A DNA stretch of 64,000 nucleotides from Streptomyces actinomycinicus (lineage in GTDB: Bacteria; Actinomycetota; Actinomycetes; Streptomycetales; Streptomycetaceae): positions 124,001 through 188,000 of the forward strand of contig NZ_JAERRK010000013.1 in the NCBI RefSeq assembly GCF_016741775.1, given 5' to 3'. Position numbers and translations under genes: made by a program. Below are positions 23,821 through 33,509 of this stretch, one piece after another (position 1 is the stretch's first letter; each line of letters opens with the position of its first letter). The notes beneath the pieces were generated by a model. It saw only the letters and a list, made by a program, of their open reading frames with translations. It ran no database searches and was not told where the DNA came from.

Positions 23821-25755
23821 CTAGACGTCCCCCTTGGCGAGGCGGGTGATCCCGGCGATCCGGTACGCGTCCGCCTCCTCCAGCGTCTCGTTCTCCAGCA
23901 GGGCCCGGGCGAGGGCGTCCAGCTGGCCGCGGTGCTCGCGGAGTTTGCGGCAGGCCTCCTCGTAGCACTCGTCCACGATCCGCCGCATCTCGCCGTCGAT
24001 GACATCCAGCGTCTGCGGGGCGGCTGCGAGGCCGTACGCCTGCTGGGCGTCGTTCGGGAGCGCGGAGAGGCGGCCGACCTCCGGGCTCATGCCCCAGCGG
24101 GACACCATGCCGCGCGCGATGTTGGTGACCTGTTCCAGGTCGCTCTCGGAGCCGGTGGTGATCACGTCGTAGACGACGTGCTCGGCCGCCATTCCGCCGA
24201 GGGCGCCGATGATCCGGCCGCGCAGGTACTCCTCGGTGTACGCGTACTTGTCCGATTCCGGAGTCGACAAGGTGACGCCCAGCGCCCGGCCGCGCGGCAC
24301 GATCGTGATCTTGCGGACCGGGTCGGCGCCCGGCTGCAGCATGCCCAGCAGGGCGTGCCCGCTCTCGTGGTAGGCGGTACGCCGGCGCTCCTCCTCCGGC
24401 ATCACCAGCGGACGTTCCGCGCCGAGCTGCACCTTCTCCAGGGCCTCGGAGAGATCGGACCGGGTCACCCGCTCCTGCTTCCGCTTCACCGCGAGCAGTG
24501 CGGCCTCGTTGGCGAGGTTCGCCAGCTCCGCGCCCGTCATGCCCGGTGTCGTACGGGCCACTTGGGCCAGGTCGACGTCGTCGGCGAGCGGGATGTCACG
24601 GGTGTGGATCTCCAGGATGGCCTCGCGCCCGCTGCGGTCCGGCGGCGAGACCTGGACCACCCGGTCGAACCGGCCGGGGCGGGTGAGTGCCGGATCGAGG
24701 ATGTCGGCGCGGTTGGTGGCGGCGATCACGATGACACCCTCGGAGCCCGAGAAGCCGTCCATCTCGGTGAGGATCTGGTTGAGGGTCTGCTCGCGTTCGT
24801 CGTGGCCGCCCATCGAGGCGCCGCCGCCGCGGGCCCGGCCGATGGTGTCGATCTCGTCGATGAAGATGATCGACGGCGCGACCTTGCGGGCCTCCGCGAA
24901 CAGCTCCCGCACCCGGGAGGCACCGACGCCCACGATCATCTCGATGAACTCGGACGCGGACGCCGAGAAGAACGGCACCCCGGCCTCCCCCGCGACCGCC
25001 CGCGCGAGCAGTGTCTTTCCCGTGCCGGGCGCCCCCGCGAGCAGCACACCGCGCGGCATCTTGGCGCCCATGCGGCGATAGGCGTCGGGGTTCTTCAGGA
25101 AGTCGACGACGTCGTTCAGCTCGCCCTCGACCTCGTCGATGCCGGCCACGTCGGCGAACGTGGTGCGCTTCTCCCCCGGCACCAGTTCCACGGGCTTGGG
25201 CGGCGCCTTCCGGCCGAGCATGCCGCCGGCACCGCCGAGTCCCGCGCTCATCCGGCGCGCGAAGAACACCCACACGGCGATCAGCAGCACGATGGGCGCC
25301 AGCGAGAGCAGCAGGTTGGCGAGAAAACTGCGGTGCTGGACGACCGGCTCGGCCGTGACGTTCACGTTGTGCTTGGCCAGGTTCGCCCAGAGGTCGTCGT
25401 CCGCGAAGGACGGCCGCTCGGTGTTGAACTTGGTGTACGTCGCCCCGCCGTCCGGGTCCTTCTGCTCCTTCTTGAGCTGGCCCTGGATGGAGTCGCCCTT
25501 GGCGTAGATCTTCTCGACGTTGCCGTCGTTCACCTGCCTGCTGAACTCGGTGTACGAGATCGTCGGCTCGTCGGCCTGGTCGAAGTAGGACAGCACCAGG
25601 TTGGCGATCAGGTACACGACCAGCGCGGTGAGGATCAGCCGCCACCAGCCGCCCCGTATCCGCCGGCCGCCGGGCGGCTGCGGCGGTTCCTCCGGGGCGC
25701 CCTCGGTACGCCACGGCTGGTCCGGTGACTTGCGCGGCGGGGCCGGGTTGGTCAT
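23821..25755 (-). CDS. ftsH: ATP-dependent zinc metalloprotease FtsH
   Basis: A 644-residue membrane-anchored AAA+ protease for quality control of membrane proteins. A Pro-rich start (MTNPAPPRKSPDQPW) precedes TM1 (LILTALVVYLIANLVLSYF) and an extracytoplasmic domain, then TM2 (LLLSLAPIVLLIAVWVFFA). Walker A is GAPGTGKTLLA, Walker B is SIIFIDEIDTIG, and the second region of homology contains RPGRFDR. The zinc site is AYHESGHALLGML. It ends without the long tail of some paralogues. It lies upstream of a convergent methyltransferase and 88 bp from ffh. Confidence 0.96.
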   Translation of the reverse strand: MTNPAPPRKSPDQPWRTEGAPEEPPQPPGGRRIRGGWWRLILTALVVYLIANLVLSYFDQADEPTISYTEFSRQVNDGNVEKIYAKGDSIQGQLKKEQKDPDGGATYTKFNTERPSFADDDLWANLAKHNVNVTAEPVVQHRSFLANLLLSLAPIVLLIAVWVFFARRMSAGLGGAGGMLGRKAPPKPVELVPGEKRTTFADVAGIDEVEGELNDVVDFLKNPDAYRRMGAKMPRGVLLAGAPGTGKTLLARAVAGEAGVPFFSASASEFIEMIVGVGASRVRELFAEARKVAPSIIFIDEIDTIGRARGGGASMGGHDEREQTLNQILTEMDGFSGSEGVIVIAATNRADILDPALTRPGRFDRVVQVSPPDRSGREAILEIHTRDIPLADDVDLAQVARTTPGMTGAELANLANEAALLAVKRKQERVTRSDLSEALEKVQLGAERPLVMPEEERRRTAYHESGHALLGMLQPGADPVRKITIVPRGRALGVTLSTPESDKYAYTEEYLRGRIIGALGGMAAEHVVYDVITTGSESDLEQVTNIARGMVSRWGMSPEVGRLSALPNDAQQAYGLAAAPQTLDVIDGEMRRIVDECYEEACRKLREHRGQLDALARALLENETLEEADAYRIAGITRLAKGDV

Positions 25756-25792
25756 ACCCGGACGGTACGGCACCGGCCCGGCGGCGGCACGC

Positions 25793-25827
25793 GCAGGGGC
25801 GCCCCTCCGGCGGAAGGGCGCCCCTGC
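25793..25827. terminator. hairpin between ffh and ftsH
   Basis: A perfect 12-bp stem, GCAGGGGCGCCC (25793-25804) with GGGCGCCCCTGC (25816-25827), has an 11-nt loop. It lies 17 bp downstream of the ffh stop and 38 bp upstream of the ftsH start, so it probably ends ffh transcription. Confidence 0.8.
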
Positions 25828-25843
25828 GACCGTACGGGCCCGG

Positions 25844-27397
25844 TCAGCCCATGAACTTCTTGAACTCGTCCGGCAGCTCGAAGTCCTGCCCGGCCTGCTG
25901 GCCCGGCAGACCGAAGGCACCGCCGGCCTGCTCGGCGGCCTCGCGACGCTGGGCCGCCTCCAGCTCCTGCTGCTTGCGCTTCATCGGGTTGCCGGAGCGC
26001 TGCTTGCCCTTGGCCTTCTTCGGCTGCTTCTTCTGCCGGCCGGGGCCGCCGCCCATGCCCGGGATCCCCGGCATGCCCGGCATGCCGCCGCCCTGGGCCA
26101 TGCGGGACATCATCTTGCGGGCCTCGAAGAACCGCTCCACGAGTCCCTTGACCGCGCTGACCTCGACACCGGAGCCCTTGGCGATACGGGCGCGGCGGGA
26201 GCCGTTGATGATCGTCGGGTCCTGGCGCTCGGCCGGGGTCATCGACTTGATGATCGCGCCGACCCGGTCGACCTCCCGCTCGTCCAGGTTGGCGATCTGG
26301 TCCTTGATCTGGCCCATCCCGGGGAGCATGCCGAGCAGCTTGCTGATGCTGCCCATCTTCCTGACCTGCTCCATCTGGGACAGGAAGTCGTCCAGGGTGA
26401 AGTCCTGGCCCTTCTTGGACGCCAGCTTCGAGGCCATCTTCTGGGCCTCTTCCTGGCTGAACGTCTTCTCCGCCTGCTCGATCAGGGTGAGCAGGTCACC
26501 CATGTCGAGGATGCGGGAGGCCATCCGGTCCGGGTGGAACGCGTCGAAGTCGTCCAGCTTCTCGCCGTTCGACGCGAACATGATCGGCTTGCCGGTGATC
26601 TGCCGGATGGACAGGGCCGCGCCACCGCGGGCGTCACCGTCGAGCTTGGACAGCACCACGCCGTCGAAGCCGACGCCGTCACGGAAGGCCTCGGCGGTGT
26701 TGACGGCGTCCTGACCGATCATGGCGTCGACCACGAACAGGATCTCGTCCGGCGAGACCGCGTCCCGGATGTCCGCGGCCTGCTGCATCATCTCGGCGTC
26801 GATACCGAGGCGGCCGGCGGTGTCCACGATCACGATGTCGTGGACCTTGGACCTCGCGTGCTCGATGGACTCCTTGGCGACCTTCACCGGGTCGCCGACG
26901 CCGTTGCCCGGCTCCGGCGCGTACACCGCGACACCGGCACGCTCGGCGACGACGCTCAGCTGGTTGACGGCGTTGGGGCGCTGGAGGTCGGCGGCGACCA
27001 GCAGCGGCGAGTGGCCCTGCTCCTTGAGCCAGCGGCCGAGCTTGCCCGCGAGGGTGGTCTTACCGGCACCCTGGAGACCAGCCAGCATGATCACGGTGGG
27101 CGGCTGCTTGGCGAACCGCAGGCGCCGGGTCTCGCCGCCGAGGATGGTGATCAGTTCCTCGTTGACGATCTTGAGGACCTGCTGGGCCGGGTTCAGCGCC
27201 CGGGACACCTCGGCGCCGAGCGCGCGTTCCTTGAGGTTCTTGATGAAGGTACGCACGACGGGCAGCGCCACGTCTGCTTCCAGCAGCGCGATACGGATTT
27301 CACGGGCCGTGGCGTCGATGTCCGCCTCGGAGAGCCGTCCCTTGCCGCGCAGGTTCTTGAAAGTCGCTGACAGGCGATCGGAGAGAGTGTCGAACAC
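25844..27397 (-). CDS. ffh: signal recognition particle protein Ffh
   Basis: A 517-residue SRP GTPase that binds signal sequences and 4.5S RNA. The GTG at 27397 gives VFDTLSDRLSATFKNLRGKG, the family start. N-domain, then G1 GLQGAGKTTLAGKLG, G3 DTAGRLGID, and G4 SKLDGD. The Met-rich M domain contains GSISKLLGMLPGMGQIK and a C-terminal GMPGMPGIPGMGGG stretch followed by a basic/Gln tail. Its partner FtsY is in this window too. Confidence 0.97.
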   Translation of the reverse strand: MFDTLSDRLSATFKNLRGKGRLSEADIDATAREIRIALLEADVALPVVRTFIKNLKERALGAEVSRALNPAQQVLKIVNEELITILGGETRRLRFAKQPPTVIMLAGLQGAGKTTLAGKLGRWLKEQGHSPLLVAADLQRPNAVNQLSVVAERAGVAVYAPEPGNGVGDPVKVAKESIEHARSKVHDIVIVDTAGRLGIDAEMMQQAADIRDAVSPDEILFVVDAMIGQDAVNTAEAFRDGVGFDGVVLSKLDGDARGGAALSIRQITGKPIMFASNGEKLDDFDAFHPDRMASRILDMGDLLTLIEQAEKTFSQEEAQKMASKLASKKGQDFTLDDFLSQMEQVRKMGSISKLLGMLPGMGQIKDQIANLDEREVDRVGAIIKSMTPAERQDPTIINGSRRARIAKGSGVEVSAVKGLVERFFEARKMMSRMAQGGGMPGMPGIPGMGGGPGRQKKQPKKAKGKQRSGNPMKRKQQELEAAQRREAAEQAGGAFGLPGQQAGQDFELPDEFKKFMG

Positions 27398-27482
27398 GGC
27401 GCTCGCGGTCCTCGGGGTCGGTGACGGTCTGGAAGGGAATCGCCCTCCAGGGTATCCCGGCCTCGAAGAGACCGGGGAAGGG

Positions 27483-29990
27483 TCATCCGCGCAGCGTCTC
27501 CTCCAGCGCCCGGGCGGTCGACGCGGCGTCCCCGCCGGGCAGCGGCGCCCCCGCCCCGGTCGTGACGTAGAACGCATCCACCGCGTTCGCTCCCAGCGTG
27601 CTCACATGCATGCTCCGCACCCGTACACCCGCCTTCTCCAGGGCCATGCCGATGCGGTGCAGCAGGCCCGGTGCGTCCTGGGTGCGGACCTCGATCACCG
27701 TGGCGTGCCGGGAGGCCGCCGGGGCCACCGTGACGCGGGGCGGCGGGGCGGTCCAGCCACGGCGGCGGGGGTAGGCCGCGTCGCGTTCGGCGAGCCGGCC
27801 GGCGATGTCCAGGGAGCCGTCCAGGGCACGGACGAGGTCGGCGCGCAGCCGGGTCGCCTGCGGCAGGGAGCCGTACTCGGCGGCGACCCGCCAGTTGAGG
27901 AGGAGGACCGAACCGTCGTCCTCCACGTCGTCGGGCAGGCGCAGGGCGCGCAGCTCCGCCGTACGGACGGTGAGCCGGTGCACGGCCAGGACACCGGCGA
28001 CCGCGGGGAGCACGGCGGGCTGGTCGGGTACGGCGATGAGGAGTTCGACGCCCAGGGGTTCCGGGTCGCCGGACGGCTCCGCGCCGGCGGCCGGCTCGGG
28101 CTGGGCGCGCAGGGCGAGGACCGGGCCGCCGGTGCGGAAGGCCTCGATGGCGAGACGCTCCTGCTCGGCGGTGGGCGCGGCCGGCTCGGGCTCCTCGGGG
28201 GCGTCCCCGGCGAGCAGGGCGGAGACCCGTCGTACGAGGTCGGTGACGAGGGAGCCGCGCCAGGAGGACCAGGCGGCCGGGCCGGTCGCGAGGGCGTCCG
28301 CCTCGGTGAGGGCGTGCAGCAGCTCCAGGGTGCTCTGGCTGCCGACCGCCTCGGCCACCGAGCGGACGGTGGCGGGGTCGTCGAGGTCGCGCCGGGTGGC
28401 CGTCTCGACGAGCAGCAGGTGGTGGCGGACCAGTGTCGCCAGCACGGCCACGTCGGCCCGGTCGAAGCCGATCCGTGCGGCGACGTCCCTGGCGATGATC
28501 TCGCCGGCCACCGAGTGGTCGCCGGGCCAGCCCTTGCCGATGTCGTGCAGCAGCGCGGCGACGAGGAGGAGGTCCGGGCGGCTCACGCGGCGGGTGAGTT
28601 CGGAGGCGCGGACGGCCGTCTCGATCAGGTGCCGGTCGACGGTCCACAGGTGGACGGCGTTGCGCTGGGGGCGGCAGCGGACCCGCTCCCAGTCCGGGAG
28701 GAGGCGCGTGATCATGCCCTCGGCCTCCAGTGCCTCCCAGACCTCCACGGTGGGGCGGCCGGAGCCGAGCAGGGTGACCAGCTGTTCCCGGGCCTCGGCG
28801 GGCCAGGGCGTGGGCAGGGGACGCGTGGTCGCGGCCATGCGCCGTACGGCGTGCAGGGAGAGCGGCAGGCCGGCCTGGGCGGCGGCGGCCGCGGCGCGCA
28901 GCGGGAGCACGGGGTCGCGTTCGGGGCGTGCGGTGCGGGCGAGCACCACCTCACCGTCCTGTTCCACCACGCTCTCGGCGAGCGGGGAACGCTCGGCGCC
29001 GGGTTTGCCGCCGCCCGGCGACCTGCCGTCGCCCGCCACCGCCCTTCTGAGGAAGTCGCCGCGCTCCCGCGCCAGCTTCCGCAGCCGCGGCCGTACGGCG
29101 CGCGAGCGCAGCACGCGCCCCACTTCGCGCCAGGTGACGTCACTGGCGTACGCGATCACCCGGGCCGCCTCGTAGACCTGCCGCAGCAGGGTGTCGGCGT
29201 CGAGCAGTTCCAGCTCGGCGGCCACCTGGTCCTGGTCCTGCAGGGCGAGCCGGTCGGTGGCGCGGCCGGTGGCCAGGTGGAGGGCGTCGCGGACGTCGAG
29301 CAGCCGGCGGCGGGCGTCGGCAAGGCCCTCGCGCGGGGCGTCGGCGAGCCAGGAGGCGGCGACGGCACGCAGGGCGGTGGCGTCGCGCAGGCCGCCGCGG
29401 GCCTCCTTGAGGTCGGGTTCCAGCAGGTAGCGCAGCTCGCCCTGGCGGGCCGCGCGCTCGGCGCAGAGTTCCTGGAGTTCGGGGAGGCGCCCGGGGGCCT
29501 GGTTGCGCCAGTCCGCGAGGGCGGCGGTGCGCAGGCCGGCGGTGAGGGCGGGGTCGCCGGCGAGGTGGCGGGCGTCCAGGAGGCCCAGGTGGACCTTCAG
29601 GTCGTCACCAGCCGTCCTGCGGGCCTCCGCGGGGGTGCGGACGGAGTGGTCCAGGGCGAGGCCGAGGTCCCAGACCGGGTACCAGAGCCGGTCGGCGAGG
29701 GCGGCGACGGCGCCGGAGTCGGAGCCGTCGTGCAGCAGCAGGAGGTCGAGGTCGCTGCGCGGGGACAGCTCCCCGCGGCCGTAGCCGCCGACGGCGACGA
29801 GGGAGACGCCTGGCAGTGCGCCGGCCGCCGCGCCGAACAGTCCGGCGAGCCAGCTGTCGGTCAGGCCGGCGAGGGCGGCACGGCGCGGCGGCCCGGACCG
29901 CGCCCCCTCGGTGAGGAGGCGCAGCCGGGCCGCCGCGTAGCCGCCGGGTCCCGAGTCATCCGCTTCGTTCCGCACATCCGTACCCGTCAC
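27483..29990 (-). CDS. glnD: PII nucleotidylyltransferase GlnD
   Basis: An 835-residue bifunctional-type sensor that in Streptomyces adenylylates and de-adenylylates GlnK rather than uridylylating it. The GTG at 29990 has AGGAG seven bases upstream. The nucleotidyltransferase site is GGYGRGELSPRSDLDLLLL near residue 70-88. The HD domain shows LLVAALLHDIGKGWPGDHS. Two ACT-like domains lie at the C-terminus (VAGVLAVHRLTVRTAE and VIEVRTQDAPGLLHRIG). It is third in the amtB-glnK-glnD operon, 28 bp after glnK. Confidence 0.96.
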   Translation of the reverse strand: MTGTDVRNEADDSGPGGYAAARLRLLTEGARSGPPRRAALAGLTDSWLAGLFGAAAGALPGVSLVAVGGYGRGELSPRSDLDLLLLHDGSDSGAVAALADRLWYPVWDLGLALDHSVRTPAEARRTAGDDLKVHLGLLDARHLAGDPALTAGLRTAALADWRNQAPGRLPELQELCAERAARQGELRYLLEPDLKEARGGLRDATALRAVAASWLADAPREGLADARRRLLDVRDALHLATGRATDRLALQDQDQVAAELELLDADTLLRQVYEAARVIAYASDVTWREVGRVLRSRAVRPRLRKLARERGDFLRRAVAGDGRSPGGGKPGAERSPLAESVVEQDGEVVLARTARPERDPVLPLRAAAAAAQAGLPLSLHAVRRMAATTRPLPTPWPAEAREQLVTLLGSGRPTVEVWEALEAEGMITRLLPDWERVRCRPQRNAVHLWTVDRHLIETAVRASELTRRVSRPDLLLVAALLHDIGKGWPGDHSVAGEIIARDVAARIGFDRADVAVLATLVRHHLLLVETATRRDLDDPATVRSVAEAVGSQSTLELLHALTEADALATGPAAWSSWRGSLVTDLVRRVSALLAGDAPEEPEPAAPTAEQERLAIEAFRTGGPVLALRAQPEPAAGAEPSGDPEPLGVELLIAVPDQPAVLPAVAGVLAVHRLTVRTAELRALRLPDDVEDDGSVLLLNWRVAAEYGSLPQATRLRADLVRALDGSLDIAGRLAERDAAYPRRRGWTAPPPRVTVAPAASRHATVIEVRTQDAPGLLHRIGMALEKAGVRVRSMHVSTLGANAVDAFYVTTGAGAPLPGGDAASTARALEETLRG

Positions 29991-30018
29991 CCGGCGACTC
30001 CTGTCCTTGCTGTCGTGA

Positions 30019-30357
30019 TCAGAGCGCGTCCGGCCCGCGCTCGCCGGTGCGGACCCGTACGGCGGTCTCGACCGGCACGGACCAGACCTTCCCGTCACCG
30101 ATCTTGCCCGTGCGGGCCGCCTTGACGACGACTTCGATCAGCTGATCGGCGTCATCGTCCTCGGCCAGCACCTCGATGCGGATCTTCGGGACGAGGTCGA
30201 CGGTGTACTCGGCACCGCGGTAGACCTCGGTGTGTCCCCGCTGCCGGCCGTAGCCGCTGGCCTCGGTGACCGTGAGGCCGTGGACGCCGAAGGCCTGGAG
30301 GGCTTCCTTGATCTCGTCGAGCCGGTGGGGCTTGACGACCGCGGTGATGAGCTTCAT
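30019..30357 (-). CDS. glnK: nitrogen regulatory protein PII (GlnK)
   Basis: A 112-residue trimeric PII protein that reads ATP/ADP, 2-oxoglutarate and nitrogen status. It starts MKLITAVVKPHRLDEIKEAL. The T-loop GYGRQRGHTEVYRGAEYTVD carries Tyr51, the site modified in Streptomyces, and the C-terminal signature is VVVKAARTGKIGDGKVW. Its start overlaps the amtB stop (ATGA), consistent with GlnK plugging the AmtB channel. Confidence 0.98.
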   Translation of the reverse strand: MKLITAVVKPHRLDEIKEALQAFGVHGLTVTEASGYGRQRGHTEVYRGAEYTVDLVPKIRIEVLAEDDDADQLIEVVVKAARTGKIGDGKVWSVPVETAVRVRTGERGPDAL

Positions 30358-31697
30358 GCGTCCACCTTCTTGTTCTGCGTGGCGGCCAGGGCCGAAGCGG
30401 CTGCGGCGGAGCCGACGACACCGCCGCCGGCGCCGCTGAAGTCGTAGGCGGTCTCGGCGTGCTCGGCCTGGTCGATGCCGGAGATCTCCTCGTCCTCGGT
30501 GACCCGCATGCCGATCGTCCTGTCGAGCAGGAAGGCGAGGACGGCGGAGGCGACCAGGGAGTAGGCGAGGACCGCGCCGACGCCGGCGCACTGCTTCCAA
30601 AGCTGGGTGAAGGAGTGGTCGCCGTAGAAGACGCCGGTCGCGGTGGACTGGCCCTTGCCGGTGGCGAAGAAGCCGATGAGCAAGGAGCCGATGATGCCGC
30701 CGACCATGTGGACGCCGACGACGTCGAGGGAGTCGTCGTAGCCGAACTTGAACTTCAGGCCGACAGCCGCGGCGCAGGCGACACCGGCGACGGCGCCGAC
30801 GGCGATCGCGCCGAGCGGGGAGACCGCGCCGCCGGAGGGGGTGATGGCGACCAGGCCGGCGACCGCACCGGAGGCCGCGCCCAGCGTGGTGAACGCGCCG
30901 TGCCGGATCTTCTCGTAGGCGAGCCAGGCCAGCATGGCGGCGGCGGTGGCGACCTGCGTGTTGACGAACATCAGCGCGCCGACGCCGTCGTCGTTGCCGA
31001 GCCAGGATCCGGCGTTGAAGCCGAACCAGCCGAACCAGAGCAGACCGGCTCCGAGCATGACCAGCGGAAGGCTGTGCGGGCGCATCGGGTCCTTCTTGAA
31101 GCCGACGCGCTTGCCGATGACCAGGATCACGCCGAGCGCCGCGGCACCGGCGTTGATGTGGACGGCCGTACCGCCCGCGAAGTCGATCACGCCGAGCTTG
31201 TAGGCCCAGCCGTCGGCACCCCAGACCCAGTGGGCGACCGGGACGTAGACGATCGTGACCCACAGGGCGATGAAGAGCGCCCAGGCGGAGAACTTCACCC
31301 GGTCGGCGAGGGCGCCGCTTATCAGGGCCGGCGTGATGATCGCGAACATCAGCTGGAAGACCATGAAGACGAAGACCGGGATGGTGTAGCCGTCCCAGAG
31401 TTCCGTCAGGCCGATGTCGCTGAGGCCGAACCAGTCGGTGTTCCAGCCGATGAGGCTGTTCTTCGTGCCGAAGGCGAGGGAGAAGCCGTAGAGCACCCAC
31501 AGAATGGTGACGATGCCCATGCTGATGAAACTCATCATCAGCATGTTGAGGGTGCTCTTGACGCGGACCATGCCCCCGTAGAAGAAGGCCAGGCCCGGGG
31601 TCATGAGCAGCACCAGGGCGGAACAGATGAGCATGAAGCCTGTGTTCGCGGAGGACAGCTTGGGTGCCTCCGCGGCAAGCGTGATGGCTGGTGCCAT
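30354..31697 (-). CDS. amtB: ammonium transporter
   Basis: A 447-residue Amt/Rh channel with eleven predicted membrane helices. The start MAPAITLAAEAPKLSSANTG leads to TM1 (FMLICSALVLLMTPGLAFFY). The signature DFAGGTAVHINAGAAALGVI is near residue 170, and the pore His is in VGVHMVGGIIGSLLIGFF. Expression probably answers to nitrogen limitation through the GlnR-type box about 105 bp upstream. First gene of amtB-glnK-glnD. Confidence 0.97.
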   Translation of the reverse strand: MAPAITLAAEAPKLSSANTGFMLICSALVLLMTPGLAFFYGGMVRVKSTLNMLMMSFISMGIVTILWVLYGFSLAFGTKNSLIGWNTDWFGLSDIGLTELWDGYTIPVFVFMVFQLMFAIITPALISGALADRVKFSAWALFIALWVTIVYVPVAHWVWGADGWAYKLGVIDFAGGTAVHINAGAAALGVILVIGKRVGFKKDPMRPHSLPLVMLGAGLLWFGWFGFNAGSWLGNDDGVGALMFVNTQVATAAAMLAWLAYEKIRHGAFTTLGAASGAVAGLVAITPSGGAVSPLGAIAVGAVAGVACAAAVGLKFKFGYDDSLDVVGVHMVGGIIGSLLIGFFATGKGQSTATGVFYGDHSFTQLWKQCAGVGAVLAYSLVASAVLAFLLDRTIGMRVTEDEEISGIDQAEHAETAYDFSGAGGGVVGSAAAASALAATQNKKVDA

Positions 31698-31801
31698 CGG
31701 CGTCTCCTCGTCGGTTGGTACGGCCCCGTGCGGGCGGTGCCTGAGCGATCCGGGCGGTTGAGGGGTGGGCCGGTTATGCGCCATGAGATTGGCGCAGCGC
31801 G

Positions 31802-31839
31802 GTTTCGGTGGGAGCCCCTCGTTGTTTCGCCGGGGTGAC
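31802..31839 (-). promoter_or_regulatory. GlnR-type binding site upstream of amtB
   Basis: On the minus strand the segment reads GTCAC-n6-GAAAC-n6-GGGCT-n6-GAAAC. This matches the GlnR consensus gTnAC-n6-GaAAC repeated twice, with exact 11-bp spacing and only the second gTnAC half poor. It is centred about 125 bp before the amtB start. A further GTAAC lies at 31855-31859. GlnR is the global nitrogen regulator of actinobacteria and amtB is a classic target. Confidence 0.75.
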
Positions 31840-31924
31840 GAAGGCGCCTTGCGTGTTACGCGTCCATGAACTGCAGGATGTCCGGCGCGCCATTCGTTAT
31901 CGTGGCGCAACCTTCTCCGGGAGG

Positions 31925-31948
31925 AAAAAAGGCCGGCCGCGGCGGGCC
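31925..31948 (-). terminator. terminator downstream of nsdA
   Basis: In the minus-strand transcript AGGCC pairs with GGCCT across a GC-rich loop and is followed immediately by six Us, a classical intrinsic terminator. It lies about 83 bp after the nsdA stop and upstream of the amtB promoter. The rest of the 333-bp gap (31698-32030) contains the amtB leader and the GlnR-type box. Confidence 0.7.
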
Positions 31949-32030
31949 TCTCGATGACCTGGCGTGGGGGAGCCGAGTCGGGCAGTTCGGGAGGACCGGC
32001 CGCGGCCGGGGCATGTGCTGCTCGGGGTGG

Positions 32031-33509
32031 TCAGACCGCTTCGGCGGCCTCCGGCAGGTCGACGGCGAGCTGGTCGGTGAGGTCGGACACGGCGGCCAGC
32101 TCGCCGTAGTCACGCACGGCGGTGTCGACCGTCTTCCGGATACGGGTGTTCACCCGCTCGGAGCGGACCTTCTTGGCGATCTCCATCGCCCGGGCGGCGT
32201 AGCTCGTGCTCTCCTCGGGCTCGCGTTGCAGCAGGTGCACGGTGGCCATGCCGATGAGGTTGAGTGCGTACGAGCGCTGGTGCTCGCTGTCCTCGGCGAA
32301 CTTCTCCACCGCCTTCCGCATGAGCGGCTCGGCGAGGGAGGCGTAGGTCGGGCTGCGGCCGGCGACATAGGCCAGGTCGCGGTAGGAGTGGGAGTTCTCG
32401 CCGTACAGCTCGGCCTCGGAGAAGAAGCGGATCCAGTCGGGGTCCGGCTCGTCCCACTCGTCGGCCTCGGCGAAGGTGTCCTCGGCCATGCGGACGGCGC
32501 GTTTGGTCTTGCCGGGCTGGCCCATGTTGGCGTAGGCGCGGGCCTCCATCGCATACAGCATGGACTGGGTGCGCGGGCTCGCGCAGTCGCGGCTGCCGTA
32601 CTGGGCGAGGTGGATCAGTTCCAGCGCGTCCTCGGGCCGGCCGAGATGGATCATCTGACGGCTCATGCTGGACAGGATGTAGGAGCCGAGCGGCTTGTCC
32701 CCGGCTTCCTTGGCGGCGTGCAGCGCCAGCACGAAGTACTTCTGGGCGGTGGGCTGGAGGCCGATGTCGTACGACATCCAGCCGGCCAGTTCCGCCAGCT
32801 CGGCGGCTACCTGGAAGAGCTTGCGGGTGGTGGCCTCGGGCTGGGGTTCCTGGAGCAGGTCGGTGACCTCGTGCAGCTGGCCGACGACGGCCTTGCGGCG
32901 CAGACCGCCGCCGCACTGGGCGTCCCACCTGCGGAACATGCGGGTCGTGGACTCCAGCAGGTCCAGCTCGGGCTTGGACAGCCGGCCCGGCCTGCGGGCG
33001 TCGAGGGCGCTCTCCGGCTCGGCCGGGGCGCCGTGGCCCGGCGTGGGCACGAGCCAGCGCTGCATGGGCTCGATGAGGGTCGGGCCCGCGGACAGCGCGA
33101 GGGAGGTGCCGAGGAAGCCACGCCGGGCGAGCATCAGGTCGCTGCGGGAGAACTCGCCGAGCAGGGCGATGGTCTGCGGGCCCGTCCAGGGCAGGTCGAC
33201 ACCGGACGCGGCGGGTGACTGGCGGGCGGCGCGCAGGCCGAGGTCCTCGATGGAGACCACGCAGCCGAAGCGCTCGGAGAACAGCTCCGAGAGGATGCGC
33301 GGGATCGGCTCGCGCGGGTTCTCCCCGTCCAGCCAGCGGCGCACGCGGGAGGTGTCGGTGGAGATGTGATTGGCGCCCAACTGGCGTGCCCGGCGGTTCA
33401 CCTGGCGGGCCAGCTCGCCCTTGGACCAGCCGCTGCGCACGAACCACGAACCGAGCAGCTCGTTGGGGCGCTTGTCAGCGTTCGTCCCGCCACTGCCGTT
33501 GCCGCTCAC
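32031..33509 (-). CDS. nsdA: NsdA, negative regulator of differentiation and antibiotic production
   Basis: A 492-residue protein matching NsdA, whose loss in S. coelicolor increases sporulation and antibiotic output. The N-terminal ~110 residues form a helix-turn-helix-like segment (GWSKGELARQVNRRARQLG, then TDTSRVRRWLDGENP). The remainder is helical TPR-like repeat (YFVLALHAAKEAGDKPLG, MLYAMEARAYANMGQP). The GTG at 33509 (VSGNGSGGTNADKRP) is preferred; a start 15 codons upstream is possible. No TTA codon was noticed. It is divergent from the Prim-Pol gene. Confidence 0.92.
   Translation of the reverse strand: MSGNGSGGTNADKRPNELLGSWFVRSGWSKGELARQVNRRARQLGANHISTDTSRVRRWLDGENPREPIPRILSELFSERFGCVVSIEDLGLRAARQSPAASGVDLPWTGPQTIALLGEFSRSDLMLARRGFLGTSLALSAGPTLIEPMQRWLVPTPGHGAPAEPESALDARRPGRLSKPELDLLESTTRMFRRWDAQCGGGLRRKAVVGQLHEVTDLLQEPQPEATTRKLFQVAAELAELAGWMSYDIGLQPTAQKYFVLALHAAKEAGDKPLGSYILSSMSRQMIHLGRPEDALELIHLAQYGSRDCASPRTQSMLYAMEARAYANMGQPGKTKRAVRMAEDTFAEADEWDEPDPDWIRFFSEAELYGENSHSYRDLAYVAGRSPTYASLAEPLMRKAVEKFAEDSEHQRSYALNLIGMATVHLLQREPEESTSYAARAMEIAKKVRSERVNTRIRKTVDTAVRDYGELAAVSDLTDQLAVDLPEAAEAV

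Noticed and set aside
26721..30125. Long plus-strand open frame antisense to ffh and glnD
   Set aside because: Antisense artefact of high GC; ffh and glnD explain the sequence fully.
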